This document shows, piece after piece, positions 49,901 to 62,765 of a stretch of DNA of 64,000 nt. Below the pieces are notes generated by a model. The model was not told the DNA's origin. It saw only the letters and a program-made list of their open reading frames with translations, and did not search any database. Both the position numbers and the translations under genes were made by a program. The DNA is from Priapulus caudatus (lineage: Eukaryota; Priapulida; Priapulimorpha; Priapulimorphida; Priapulidae), in contig NW_014577176.1 in assembly GCF_000485595.1 (NCBI RefSeq), positions 474,890 to 538,889 on the forward strand, given 5' to 3'. How positions within the stretch are numbered: position 1 is the first letter of the stretch; each line of letters starts with the position of its first letter.

Positions 49901-52872
49901 TTTTCTTCTGGACACACAAATAAAGATAGGCATCCAAATTTGCAAACGCGCAGACAACATAAACAGGGAAGACAGCACATACAAACTATCCCATGTCTCT
50001 GACAACCTCATGAAGCCCAGGACCTCATCGTAAGCCGCTCGCAAGACCAGGGGTGCCACTAGCAACACTAGCTGATCCATATCTGGTACTTGTCACCTAC
50101 TGTCATCTGGTGTCAACTGTCAAGTCAAAGCAACTTCATTCAGCTGGACAAAGACAGCTAGAGCAGTCGTTAGAACAGTCGTTAGCAGACCTGTCAATAT
50201 GTTTGGAATGAGTATGACGTAAGTTAATATACCAAGTTTGTACACAGAGAAAAGAAAAACGCAAACTGCACGATGATGCCACCTGTATGAGCAGTCCTGC
50301 TAAGATAACAAAATCTGAGCCAGCATTTATGTCAGGTAAGGTCTTAAGGAACTGCTTACAATTTCACTGGTCTACCAAACTGCTACCCTCATGTGTGGGA
50401 AGCAGTGTGCAAAATTAGCGCTATTTTGCCGGTAGCCGTCGGTTCAACCCCCCATGTCGATTATGTCGTTCAACCCCCCAGTAATTATCGAAATAAATAA
50501 ATCAAAAAAAAAAATCAAATCATGTAATCAGTCCACTTGGCCTATTCAAAATTTTGCCTATCTTGCCTTTATATCAACAATATTTACCAATTTCCTGACT
50601 AGTTTTTACTTAGTGACTACTAAAAAGTAAATCATGTTCCAGCAATTCCTCTCAACAAGTAGAACTCCACTGATATCAATGAAATACTGAAATACTATGA
50701 GTATGCGTAATAAACTCAAAGCTAATACTTTTATTAATAATGGAATAAATTGAACAAAATTAAGGGCCTGTTCAAACTGGTAAGGGCTTGTTCAATTTTG
50801 GGTGGGCCTGTTCACATTTTGGCTAATTTCATGCCCTGAGGAAGGCATATGCCTATAGTGTGTGCACGTATAGCAAAGGGACAGCTAGTAGGAGGATTGT
50901 CTGTCTGTCGGTAGGTGTCATTCAACTCTTATAGACCTTATTATGCTCACCTTAAGACCTTATTATACCTTATTATACATTATTAGACCTTATTATAGAC
51001 CTTATTATGCTCGCTGACATGAAATTTTTCTCCGGAGATTTGCGGTCTATAATATCGAATAAATGTATTATATATGAACAGACCCGGCATTGTATTTCTT
51101 ATAGGTGATGACAGGATAGCAGCAGTTAACATATACTGTGACCGCATCCAAAGAAAGAGTGGAGGTAAAACTGTGAAGGGCGTGGCTTGTCAGACAGAGG
51201 AAACTGGCGCAGCAGCAAAAGAAAAAACGCCTGACGAGCAAGCATTCGAGTTAATGTGCCAGGGTTAGTGTCCGATATAATAATATGTTAATGTTTCTAC
51301 TTAAACTTGAATTTATGTGGTAATGTTACTTTCAAAGTGAAGAAATATTTACCTTGTCAATTTAGTAATTGACCTTGTTTCAGCAGGGTCATGTAGGATT
51401 CAGCAAATATTATTAAATTCGACCGTCGAGGCCCTGATGAATTTATGATTTATAGGTTATAGGCTATTATTATAAATTATTTTATCACCGCAATAGACAT
51501 AGAAGTATTATTGTATATTATATGACTCGATGTGAAAAGTACTAAAATAATGATCCTGTAGAACAATACATCATTGCAATATATAACATTCACGTGATCA
51601 TGTATGTATGTATGTATGTATGTATGTATGTATGTATGTATGTATGTATGTATGTATGTATGTATGTATGTATGTATGTATGGATGTATGGATGTATGGA
51701 TGTATGGATGTATGTATGTATGTATGTATGTATGTATGTATGTATGTATGTATGTATGTATGTATGCATGCATGCATGCATGTATGTATGTATGTATGTA
51801 TGTATGTATGTATGTATGTATGTATGTATGTATGTATGTATGTATGTATGACGTGATCTGTCTGTATTTGTAGAGGAGGTTCCACTGGAGTACTGGAAGC
51901 AGTTGGCAGAGCAAAGAAGGGATGCATTAGAAGAAGCCTTGAAAGAGAATGAAGAGGTATTAGTATAGCAGTCATTACATAATGATGTTGTCGTTGTGTG
52001 AGTTCTGTAGTGGCTAAGTCACATATTTACGTAGATATCGGATGAGAGAACGAAAGCTTTATTGCCACTTCTACTCAATATGAATTTTCATTATATGTAA
52101 GAACAATGGTTTGCTCCAGGTTGTTATTATATCCATGTCCACCACACAAACTAAGATTATAGTGTGTTAGTGACTACTGCTATAGCTATCTAAACATGTT
52201 ACATAAGGACTGTGATGCAGACCAGCAATGATGTTCCAGTAGTCAGCATCTGTTTACACTGACATGCTTCAACTACTCAGTATTACTACAATGTCTGAAA
52301 CTGTGCTGTAGCTTCATGAGAAGAACCAAGCAATTGGAGAGGAGCTTAGTGGCCTAAACAGCGAGAACGAAAATCTGAGAATCGAATATGAACAAAGAAT
52401 AGAAGAACTCGTCACCCAAGCTGATTATTTTAGCACCATGATAAAGGTACAGTTCAACATATAGAAATTACTATGTCTTTTTGTAACCTAAACCAAACTG
52501 TGTTATCTAGGTAGAGGTGTTTTGTAATCTATTTCTATCATAAGTGACAGTTGTAGTGCCAGAATCTTGTGCCATGGAACCCTGTAGCGCTTGTTAAATG
52601 TGATCGTGGTATCATATTAACTCTAATTCTCATGGAACCATAACCTTAACTTTACATATTAACAGACTTTAGCAAATGGTGAAAGTCACACAGAAGGCAG
52701 CCTGGCAGTAGACTGTGACACTGCAGAAGAAGCTGACAAGCTACTTGGTGATCAATCAGAAGATTGTGATGAGAGAGAGGATGGTGCCAATGATCTTAGG
52801 AATGAGGAAAATGAAGAGGCAAGAAGACTGCTGGAGACAGACACAGAGAGTGGCTACCACAGTGTGGCATAA
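46905..52872 (+). CDS. GMNN: Geminin (DNA replication licensing inhibitor)
   Basis: Seven exons (46905-47003, 49286-49405, 50248-50335, 51105-51263, 51874-51956, 52312-52446, 52666-52872) join in phase to 296 residues; human geminin has 209. The coiled coil (about 162-228) reads YWKQLAEQRRDALEEALKEN and matches geminin ([20 protein letters not shown]) better than GEMC1 or MCIDAS. A D-box, RRTLQTLQP (residues 43-51), matches the vertebrate RRTLKMIQP. A basic RKEKRK segment (exon 3) may be nuclear-localising. The acidic C-terminus is longer than usual. Geminin binds CDT1 to prevent re-licensing and is destroyed by APC/C. The N-terminus carries a PIP-box-like NAKITKFF (residues 11-18). Intron 1 holds nested transposons; intron 4 holds a TGTA array. 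AATAAA at 53354 is a likely polyadenylation signal. Confidence 0.93.
47109..47172. repeat. Short hairpin (inverted repeat)
   Basis: TAACCCAAACCCAGGATAGG is followed about 15 bp later by its reverse complement. It lies in geminin intron 1, immediately left of the nested transposons. Confidence 0.8.
47205..47742. mobile_element. hAT-like foldback element nested in another transposon
   Basis: Long inverted arms (about 200 bp each) start CACAGGGACTTGAAGCG and end with the reverse complement CGCTTCAAGTGCCTGTG. The flanks are an exact 8-bp duplication GCTGAGAG (47197-47204 and 47743-47750). That octamer is the terminal sequence of the element at 47743-48012, so this element jumped into its end. 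The centre has a tandem duplication containing TAAGCGTGCAACAGTGGAGC. There is no transposase. Confidence 0.88.
47743..48012. mobile_element. TIR element with internal TTAGGG repeats (third copy)
   Basis: Same family as 30801-31041: GCTGAGAGGGTCTATGTCCC at the left, GGGGGACATAGACCCTATGA at the right, and CCCTAACCCTAACCC in the core. Its left terminus is split by the insertion at 47205-47742, so its original left border is 47197. No exact target duplication is visible across the pair. Confidence 0.8.
49591..49650. repeat. 30-bp direct tandem duplication
   Basis: CTAACAACTAGTCTAGTTCG followed by CTGTGTCAAG occurs twice in a row, in geminin intron 2. Confidence 0.85.
51601..51850. repeat. (TGTA)n tetranucleotide array
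   Basis: About 62 units, with TGGA and TGCA variant blocks. It lies in geminin intron 4 and ends 23 bp before the exon 5 acceptor. Long ORFs on both strands here are artefacts of the repeat. Confidence 0.97.
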
Positions 52873-53839
52873 ATACAGGCATAATGTGTAACATTGATTT
52901 GATATTTCCTTTAACACGCCGTTTACCTCATTGCTAGTTAATTACTAGTTTTTTGTGTTACTCTGATCACAATATGAAGAATTTTAGTTACATGATGTTG
53001 TGTGAGTCTCTTAGTTTTGATTTTTTGTGTATTGCACCAGCATTTCAGTTGGATGGCCGACAGCTCTGTATTTGCAAGGGGTGTAAATGATTTCACTAAG
53101 GAATGCAGTATTGTATGTTCATTGTCATGTGTATGAGACGTTTATGTGTTTACTTTTACCTGCCATTGTATGTCTGTCAATATACACATCGATATTGTCT
53201 GTGCTAATGTAGTAGTTAATGTACCATTGAGAGACTTGGTTTCCTTTTGTAAGGCCTTAATGCATATAATAATGCTGTATAAAATTTCCATTGTCTCACT
53301 AATTATTATTTTTATATTGTATTAAAATATGTAACCCACAAATAATTTTTTTGAATAAAACTATAAAGTAAGATTTAATTCAATCTAAGAAAACCATTTT
53401 ATTTTAAAGCACTTGTGTAATAATTTCTTACAAGATTTCAATTTTTGTACCTTTATTTGAACATGAAATTTTATTAAACATCACAGAATGTGACCACATC
53501 TGCCACGTATCAAATATTTATGTACTAGTTTAATATTCTCGTTTGCTTGTAAAAACTGCATCTGTTTGACAAAACCTGTAGAAGACTAACACTGCATCTA
53601 GATGAAACAATTAAAACTGGCCTGCACAACAATAACAACTTTGTGTATAGGCCTGAACTCATTTCAATATTAATTTTCCAATGTAGAATAATGCTAAATT
53701 TATGCCGAATCTTAAACCTACGTCATATTACAAGTTTGTTAAATATTATTTGTGAAATTGGAGAATGAAAAAAGAGATTTTTATGTGGAGGTAATGTGGG
53801 AATCAGGATATCTGTGAGAACATGTATTATTACCAGAAG

Positions 53840-56800
53840 CTACTTCTTAGAAGTCGTTGGTTCCACGAACACTACCTTTGTCTTGCGCCGTTTCTCTGCC
53901 TTTAGTGCATCCGAAGCATTTTCAACAAAAGCCTAAATAATCCAGAAATATGTTACGCATGACAAACACGGTATAACTTTGAAGAAATTAATGATATTGT
54001 AGAGTGGAGCATGATTGTTGGCGTTTTTGATGAGTAACCACGGCAGTATACGGGTGTTTTCTCGTGTGGTGGGGAATAACAAACGCACCATGAGGTTCTT
54101 GCTCATGTAGTACGGCTTCGTGACGCCGTCGTTGAGTTCAGAATCTTCACAGAAGCACAGGAACAACGTGTCGATGGTCATCTGTTAAAGAGCAGACATA
54201 TTCAGGGAATCATGGTAACATTAGCCACTCACATTTCTGTTCCGAAACAATTTACCCCTTTCCTATGCAATGTGATCTGCTGCCACCTATCATTTCTGTG
54301 TCGGTACCGACTTGTGTCCTGAACCATTAGTTAGTAACGTGCGTGGTCCATACACCATTTACACATGTAATACGGTCCGTTACCACCCGTCATTCCCGGT
54401 CGCATACAGATTTACCTTTGCGAAATAGAACGTGTGTGTGTATCATCGATGTGGTATTGGTTTAATGAAATCTAAACTCCACAACCTACCTCGTATACTG
54501 ACAAAAACATGTCGGCGATGAAGAAAGCGAAGATGCAAGCAACGGCTACCGGCGTCCATCTGTAGTACACGACAACATCCAGGTGCTGGGGGGGAAACAC
54601 GAGCTATCGTAGATACGAGTGCTAGAGCCTCTCTCCACCGTCTATCGTTATACATATATAAGCTGAATATAATGCGTTACGACGTGCAGGTGTTTGATTA
54701 CATTCATTTAAAAAAAATTTGATAATAAAACTGAACAAAACGTACCACCGCAGACGAGAGGCGAGCGGTGGCATTGGTGGCACGTACGTAAGGACTCGCT
54801 GGTTCACGTTGTATATGTATGCGCCATCTGTCGTGCGGCTTACCTCCACTAGAAGCAGCCCGATGACGGCTGTGCAAGCGGTCACTCCGATCTTGCCGAG
54901 GAAGAGCGTGAAGTCGCCGACGCTGTTGATGGCGGCGATCCTTAGCGCGTTACCGACGATCAGCATGAACGCCTTCTGAGCAGCCTTGCACAGTCCGTAG
55001 CCGTGGATGGCTGCATCAGGAAACAGGCGCACATACTAACAGTGCGAATGTGACCACTATACCAGTGCTTCTCAACCTTTTTAAACGCGTGGCCCACTTA
55101 GACTGTTGAAATTTTTTCGCGGCCCACTACCATAAATGAGGCAAGAAAAATTAAATTTAAATTTAAATTTTTTTACTAAAACTGATTAAAACTCATTCTG
55201 CATACTTCAATGAGACACTTGAGCTTGCTTCTTGGAAATAATAAGATCAAGTCGTGGTTTGATGGGGGACAGGCTCACACGCAATGTGGCATTAAGAGTG
55301 TCTGCTTTGAGACTGTTTCGTGCTTTTGATTTTGTCACAGTTACAGTGGAGAAGCCAGACTCACAAAGATAGGTTGTGGTGAATGGTAACAGAAATTTGA
55401 TGGCACGCTTTGACAGTGAAGGGTATTCATTACTTGCAAGTATCCAGAATGAAGGAAGGTCTTTCTGTGTAAGCTGAAGCTTCAGAGTACTGTCCGTAGA
55501 AAGTTCTCTTTTTTTAATTTTTTTTTTTCTGGCCGAGTTCGCGGCCAGAAAGAGAGAGCTTCGCGGCCCACCAGCGGGCCGCGGCCACCGGTTGAGAAGC
55601 GCTGCACTATACCATACACCATTCTCATACCAGTCGGCATTTGAAAAGCGATGATTTCGTTATTAAACATGTTTGTATTTATTTAATAAGGAATGAATAA
55701 TAAACAAATGGCAAGTAATGGAGTGTGCTGCAATAATGGAATGCTAATGTATTGTGTCTGTTGCTGCTGTAGGTACCTATTTCGATGTAAGCGTTTCTAT
55801 TTAGAAACTTGAGAAATTTTTCAAAGCACCACAGGCAGCAGGAGAGACATTTGAGGATGTATGTGACCATCTTGTTCTTCTTGTAGCGAAGCCTAGAAAA
55901 ATTAAACGATTGAAACCTTATTTTATGCGCAATATTATTCCGTTCCCTTCCAAATTTCATATATTCAATATTCTTGTATTTTTAGACGTCCAACATAACA
56001 GGAAGATATTTCACCCACGACACGTGGGCGCTATGGAAACGTACATCTTTTCAATGTAGAGGAGGATGAGGCGACACAGCTGGACAAGGGCGATGATGAG
56101 AGAGCCGAACGCCACTGATCCCAGGTGGTAGCGGATCAATCGACAGGTGGAGGCAGCGATTGGGCAGCCGAGCTTGCTCTTGTCTCTGCAATGCAGTGAA
56201 TATAGCAAAGCGTTGTGGGGTGGGAAGGGGCGCATAGCTATCGCTGATGCATGGCATAGACTAAAGATTAAGCATTTTATATGATATCTTACATCTTATA
56301 CCGATATGTTTTTTAACAAAGGTCATTCACCTGCGCACGTACATTTTGCACAAGTAGAGAGCCTTAGATAGTATTGCGATTGTATACCTGGTAAAGAACC
56401 ACGTGGCCACCGCGCCTGCAATGATCATATGCTGGCAGGCGATTATGAACTGGACTAGCCACAGTCCTCCAAAGATATAATACCACTTCATATACTGTAA
56501 ACGTAAACATGGTTACTTCGCACGAGAATCTGTCAGTGAGTATGATAACAACCTTTGCATACAAAGACGCGAATTCTTCCCAGATAAAAACAGAAGATGT
56601 AAATCGTAAATTAACGTATTAGATAAAGCGAATTTCTTCGTTAGGTCAATCCAAGGCGTGCATTTATGAAAAGACAATTAGTTGTCATGTGAGCATTGTT
56701 AATCTGTTTACAAACCGCGGGTTTGCAAATTAATCACGATTTGTGTAATGAATTAACGCGCAGTCACTTGCCCACATCTGCTGTTCAGGTACGAAGGTGA

Positions 56801-58443
56801 CTGTGTCATCGTCTGCATCAATTACAGCTTCATCTGCAGAGTCACGCGCGCGCGCATTATTAACACCTTATATTCGATAAATGGCGCATTGACGTTGATA
56901 AATACACGCACTTTCAGCTTTAAACCATCATACTAGGAACAACATGAAACATCAGCGACACTTTAAAGATAAACTAAATTACGAAATAACAAATTAGGAC
57001 TATAGCGTGATGTAAACGCATATCGCTTATTACTAAAGGAACAATTAAGTTATATATGATAAACACCCGCAGTAGTGGTACGTTACCGCACACCCTTGCA
57101 CGCACTTGGAGAAACTAGGAACACGCTACCTGCTGTTAATACGTAGAGAAAGATAAAGCCAACCCCTCCTATAGCTGAACCAAGTGCTAGAATAGTCCAA
57201 AGAGGTTGCAGTAAGAGCAGTGGCATAGATCCAACGGCTTTCCCCGCCTCTTTAAACAGAGCGACAACCTATTGAAGAAACAAAAATCCTTTGTAAATGA
57301 TTAGATAAACACTATATAAGGTATAGGCCTAAATATTGCAAAGTTACTGATAATAAATATATTAAAGATAAACTGTAAGACATGCTTTTGTACCATAAGC
57401 ATACTAATAATTTGATAAGACATTACGTAAGGCATTCTCATGCCTTGGATTTTTACTATAATTATTATACTTTTAGTTATTAGGCGCAGTTGATATGTCA
57501 ACAGCCAAGCATTCCCGGCGAACTACGTTGTTGGTATTATTATTTTGATGTTATATGGAGGCTATATATATATCTGACTATCAAAGAAAACCATGCAACA
57601 CCTACCAGGGCGATTCTTTTTCGCAGAACCAGCACAATAAGCATGAATATTGCAGTGATTCCGCTTGCAACGCAAGCATAGATAAACCAGTATAGAAGCG
57701 CCTTCTCTTGCTCTGGTGTCCTGTCTGCTTTAGGGACTAGATCCAGCTTAGCATTCTCTTCATACCAAATATACCTGCATAACAGATAGACTACTATGAT
57801 ATCTATAGGCAGACTCCTGATAAAGGTAATAGGACGCGCAATTCTAATTAGGGCTGCTTATGGATCCAATAAATAGTTTTTACTGTGCTGTAATGGTATA
57901 CAAGACCGTCTTAGGTTTGATTCAAGTTATGCGTCTAACTGTAACATTGCATTGGACCTATCTATTTTGCACAGCGTGTGACAGTCTCACCATTATAAGG
58001 TCGATATTGCTATAGACGCCTCACGATAATTAGAATCCTGAAAAGTACATAAACTTACCAAACAAATCCTGTAGTTCCGAGAGCAGCGCAGGTGAATACT
58101 ATCACTATCAACCAGATAACTAGTCCAGCAAATATTCTCAGAAAAATTACCATTCCTAGAGCCACTCCTGTGAGTTGTAAAAAAAAAAAATTAATAATCC
58201 ATCGCCTCAGTTATATGTTTGTTGCACAATCGTATGTTTACGTCAATTTCGTGTGCACATACCGATAGCACATGCGCTCATATATCCGATCTCCCTCCAA
58301 GTTCCCATCACGTCCGCCACCACTTTCTGCAAGTAAAACATATCATGCATATATCGATGACTTAAAATTAACGCCCGCCCAAAAAATATGACGCCCATCG
58401 GACACACACCACACACACGCACGCACGCACGCACGTACGCACG

Positions 58444-58503
<60 letters not shown>

Positions 58504-60112
58504 TACCAGGAGTCAGTAAAAAACACATGAACAACAATGAAGACAGGACAGATTATTAGGTATGTATTATATATAAATAAATGTATATATATATATATTT
58601 ATTTATTTATTTATTTATGTGTATGCGTGCGTGCGTGCGTGTTTGCGCGCGTGCGTGCGTGTGTTTTCCGAAATGTCGCAACGTCGCTGCTTGCTTCCTT
58701 TTCCCTCTATAAGAAATATATATACATGAAGGAATAACAAAACCTGTTTTCGCGTAGCTCAGCATAACGATGAAATTTACGATAGAAACCGCACCTGAGA
58801 GAACCCTTCTGAAGATTGCCCCATCACTCCTTGTGTAAAAGACTGTGCCATTGATATAAAAGCAGCGGGCAAACACCTATTGAAGAGCTCCACGCTGTGG
58901 ATTAAAGGTGAAAAACGAATTTACTGTCATACCACATTAAAAATTGCCAGCAATATACGACGTTTGTTTCATAACGTACGTACGTTAGTACAAAAAACCA
59001 CGTTCGTTTTAGTTAAACTCCCAAAAAGGCAAATCCACCATGTACAGAATTAGTCGTTTGCTTACTGAGTCACAGCAACTGCCTGGCATTCAAGAAGCGT
59101 GCTCAGTCCCGGAAGTTGAAGTTGGTCTGGATAAGTCGGGCAGCTCAATGAAACATTTCCTGTAGGGCATTGCTGCACACACACGCGCAAGGCAGACGAG
59201 CTTAGCATGTTCTCCACGGTATCAAAGCTCTCCGGGTAGAGGAGGTGACTGCGAATGTTGACATACATTTGTGTGCGTTTTGTCTAAAACTATTTAATAA
59301 TTAAATATTATCATATATGAGACGGGATGATAGGAGAAAACACAATGAAGCCAGAAAAATTACACAGGAGAGCTCAGAAATATATTACTGAACGTATAAA
59401 GATATTCATACGCACGGGTAAGTAGAGAGATCTTGCCCGGAATAGCTGGCATTTGGTATTAACCCATTCTTCACACCGCATGTGTTACCCCAGCTGTCAT
59501 AGCCATTTATAACGCGGTATGGGTCGCCTCTTTCATATCCAAGATACCCAACGTATGCCTATATAAAGTAAAAAAAATTGAGATAGCTCGTTTCTGCAAT
59601 AAAAGCAACGCGTCTCTTACACAATACTGCACTTTGACGCTTGGCAGCTGAGACAACACCAACCCGTGCCATCTTCCGAGTGTACGCTCTCTCTCTCTCT
59701 CTCTCTCTCCTTCGCGCTCGTGCGCGCACAACACACATACAAGGTCGCTGCTCTCCCAATAACTCCACACGCAAGACAAACAGAACAGGTCGCCGTGGCC
59801 GCGAGGATTTGCATGACAATGAATCTATGTCTCTAACCTCCGTCCGCCCCCATCCCCTCCCCTTCCAGCTGCCCGCGTACCGGGGGAAACCATCCGCGCG
59901 CGGGCGTGCACGTGCACGTGCGTGGAATACCCGCGATCCCTGTAGTGGGGGGAGGGGGGGGAGAGGGCGTATATATCGAGTGAAAGATGAATGACTAAAG
60001 GACGAGCGTCTGCACATCTGCGCGGCTACTTTCGAGGCACATCAATTACAAGCTCCCAAACAGATGTGTGTAACTATCACTCGTCTCCCTCTCTCTCGTA
60101 CGCACGCTATGC

Positions 60113-60174
<62 letters not shown>

Positions 60175-60580
60175 CACTCGCTCGCTCCACTCTCTCTCTC
60201 TTTCTCTTTCGTGGTTATATTTAGTTAATTACATCTTTAATTTGTATGGTCTTAATTGTTACTTACTGTTCCGCTGAGGGCAGCAATGAACAAGATAAGA
60301 AAAATCACATCCCGGTAGCCTCTTTTTGTCAGCGGTCCGTTGAAATCATCATCCACCTCAGTAACCTATATATGTATATATATCATGTATATGTGTGTAT
60401 ACATATATTCTGCCAATAGCCAGAGAAAGAAATGTGTCTCGAAAGCTTGCACTATGGAAAATATAAAAATTGAAATACAAGCTAACATATCTGTATTTTG
60501 GTTACACAAATATTTATGCTTTCAATTTATATCACCTGTTTGATAGGCTTTACCGTAGTTCCACAGCTGCAACAACCCAT
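53840..60580 (-). CDS. SLC44A1: Choline transporter-like protein, SLC44A1/CTL1 type
   Basis: Seventeen exons (60536-60580, 60267-60365, 59412-59558, 59066-59283, 58795-58876, 58263-58326, 58059-58167, 57606-57774, 57130-57268, 56772-56833, 56388-56494, 56045-56185, 55777-55892, 54844-55010, 54490-54585, 54089-54181, 53840-53932) join in phase to 648 residues; human CTL1 has about 657. It starts MGCCSCGTTVKP. Family segments are VINGYDSWGNTCG, VALFKEAGKAVGSMPLLLLQ, FIIACQHMIIAGAVATWFF, CRLIRYHLGSVAFGSLII, CLSCCLWCFEKFLKFLNRNA and NSVGDFTLFLGK. About ten transmembrane helices are expected in the plasma and mitochondrial membranes, moving choline and ethanolamine. Exon 10 uses a GC donor (TGG|GCAAGT). 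The large loop after helix 1 is cysteine-rich. A hAT element sits in intron 13. TTTATT at 53452 may be its polyadenylation signal. Confidence 0.93.
55063..55604 (-). mobile_element. hAT transposon remnant with transposase C-terminus, SLC44A intron 13
   Basis: The ends read CAGTGCTTCTCAACC and (right, inverted) CAGCGCTTCTCAACC. An exact 8-bp duplication CACTATAC flanks it (55055-55062 and 55605-55612). The minus-strand frame encodes LLPFTTTYLCESGFSTVTVT followed by KSKARNSLKA and LRVSLSPIKPRLDL, the hAT C-terminal dimerisation region of the ZBED5/SCAND3/FAM200 type. The rest of the transposase is missing. Confidence 0.92.
58413..58502. repeat. (CA)n / CGCA microsatellite
   Basis: CGCACGCACG followed by a long CA run, in SLC44A intron 5 right beside exon 6. 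Confidence 0.95.
60115..60172. repeat. (CT)n microsatellite
   Basis: CT run in SLC44A intron 2. A shorter CT run lies at 59690-59710. Confidence 0.95.
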
Positions 60581-61174
60581 CGTGTATAATTTGTATCACA
60601 GTACCTTTTACATTTTCATTTGTATAAATATACTACATTTTGGTTAATTGTGTACTCAACGAACGTTCTCTTCTAAGTTCGAAGACGTTATCAAAGCTGC
60701 CGGTATTGAACTGCGTTGCTAGGCGATTTAGGAAGCATTACATAGTAACACTTGCGTGACATAACAATGTACAAACCGATAACAATATATACAGTGTATT
60801 GATTGTGCATGTAGGCCTACTAAGTTGGCGGCAAACATTGGCAAACGCGGCTAATTGCTGCGTGCGATAGATATGATAAGGGGTTCTTATATTTAGTTTA
60901 TGCAGCTATACACTTCACCCCAGAAGGTAATTAAAGGATGTCTCTGCGCACACATACTATGTACTATAGGAAATCACATTTGATTGGAACTGTTTGTTGG
61001 AGCGGGCATATTCAAGAAGTAAAGGTGTCTTTAAAAATATGACACACATCGAATGTCTTGTAGCAAACCCGCTAGCTATGCGACCCTAAGTGTAGCATAT
61101 AATGTTGGCATTATTTTTATGTAATTAGCAATAATATTTGTACGCGTAAAAAAATATATATACATACTCCAGTG

Positions 61175-62305
61175 GCGTAGACAGGTCCTCAGTTGTGGGG
61201 GGGGGGGGATGATTTCGCTGTTACTTCCATCGCAATGTATATGAAGAGTGTGCGCGATGAGCGCAGACCGCGAGCGCCTTGGCGAAGCTCTTAATGGATG
61301 GGGTCCAGAGGCCCGCCCTATAGGGCCCCTGGCAGGGTGCAGGGGCAGAGCCCTTGCCCGGGGCCATGCAGGGGGCGGAGCCCCCGGAAGCTCTTGGATT
61401 TTAGCAATTTAGAACCTTCAAGATGGCCGTTTTTGAGAAAATTTTGTGAATTCTAGAGTATTTTTTTTCTTTGGATCCCAGCGGTTTAATAACACGCCTC
61501 CTCCCCCCACACACACAACCAGTGGCGGATCCAGAAGAAAATTCTTTGGCAGAGCCCGGGGCAGAGGGAGCAGAGCCCCCCCCCAAATTGAATTTTCCCA
61601 TTCAATCCCCATGAAAATTCAATATCACAACTCTCAATAGGTCTATTCTAATTTTGAATAAAGCAATTGGATTTAACTTTCGTGAGCAGTGATAAGACAA
61701 AAAATCGTATATATGCGTCCAAAATTAACCGTCTGAGTTTCAGTAAAATAATGTCATTCTTGGAACGAGTTACAGCCATTTTACAGTAGATGTATGTCAC
61801 GTTCCATTTCTGTAATAATACATTAGGAGAGTATGAATAGCGATGACGGATTTGTAGATAAATATCCAGTATTTATTGTCTGTAAAATATTAAATTTTTC
61901 CCCATTTTCTGCCTGAAAGTAGGAGGGATGAAAGCCACCCCACCTCAATAAGTGTGGGGGATATATTTGTCCTAGCCCCCGCTATCTACGCCCCTGTCAG
62001 ATGAACTCAAATTTGACTTTTAATATGCATACAAATATTCATAATCATAATCTTTTTTAGCAGTACTCTACAGGCACCGCGGAACGATTTTTGAAGGGGG
62101 GGGGGTGCTCAATTTATTACGCTCGACAGTGGCCAATGCAGATTTTCGAGGAGGGTAGTAAGAAACAGGCGGGTGTATGCGGGTCCTCTCCCAGAAAATT
62201 TGGAATTCCCCATTTTCCTCCTGAAAGTAGGGAGGGTGATTGTACACGCCATCCACCCACGTCAATAAGTGGGGGATGCATCCCCCCCCGCTATCTACGC
62301 CCCTG
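61175..62305. mobile_element. Nested hAT-like non-autonomous fragments (CAGTGGCG termini)
   Basis: Left-type ends CAGTGGCGTAGACAGG (61175) and CAGTGGCGGATCCAG (61521) and right-type ends CTATCTACGCCCCTG (finishing at about 61998 and 62305) indicate at least two related elements interleaved or duplicated. The two right ends share a block with CTGAAAGTAGG and AATAAGTG-GGGGAT. G- and C-homopolymer runs occur inside. No matching target duplication was found for any pair, and no ORF is meaningful. Confidence 0.6.
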
Positions 62306-62334
62306 CGTCATATGATAATTATATTAGTCATATC

Positions 62335-62398
62335 AGGAGTAAGATAATATAGGATATATATATATAATATATAATATATCCTATATTATCTTACTCCT
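62335..62398. repeat. AT-rich perfect hairpin
   Basis: AGGAGTAAGATAATATAGGA...TCCTATATTATCTTACTCCT: 24-bp arms around a TA-rich loop. Confidence 0.85.
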
Positions 62399-62523
62399 GG
62401 TCATATCTGATATGTTTGCGCATTTTGTGCTCTTGAACAGTGCTACGACTATATAATTAATATAATAATGTATACGTATAGTGCTATATTTTTCAGCTTT
62501 ACAGTATCAACCATGATCTCTAT

Positions 62524-62527
<4 letters not shown>

Positions 62528-62562
<35 letters not shown>
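62528..62562. repeat. (TA)n microsatellite
   Basis: Pure TA run upstream of the phosphatase exon. Confidence 0.95.
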
Positions 62563-62565
<3 letters not shown>

Positions 62566-62765
62566 CTAACACTAACAGTGTATTATAGAGTAGTCAGTAA
62601 TATAGTACCAACATATGAACAATAATTTACCTCGGTAGATGGCGCGACATATTGATAACAACCAGCAACCTGGGAAAAAGAGTTTCGTCGTTCTGCTTTC
62701 CGTCGGAAATTTTGGGTGTGACGAAGTCAAATGACTATTAGAAATGAACTAATTGCCGTTAAGCA

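Larger units (their letters stand above)
60581..62765. other. Divergent intergenic region SLC44A - PPM1H-like
   Basis: Contains the promoter of the SLC44A gene near 60600-60750, nested hAT-like fragments (61175-62305), a hairpin (62335-62398), a TA microsatellite (62528-62562) and the promoter of the phosphatase gene. No further gene is seen. Confidence 0.55.

Noticed and set aside
51590-51975. Several overlapping ORFs of 60-145 codons on both strands rich in YIHT or YVCM repeats
   Set aside because: They are translations of the (TGTA)n tetranucleotide array, which has no stops in most frames.
60710-60730. GTTGCTAGGCGAT near the SLC44A promoter as a second X-box
   Set aside because: The right half-site lacks the required AAC and the spacing is wrong.
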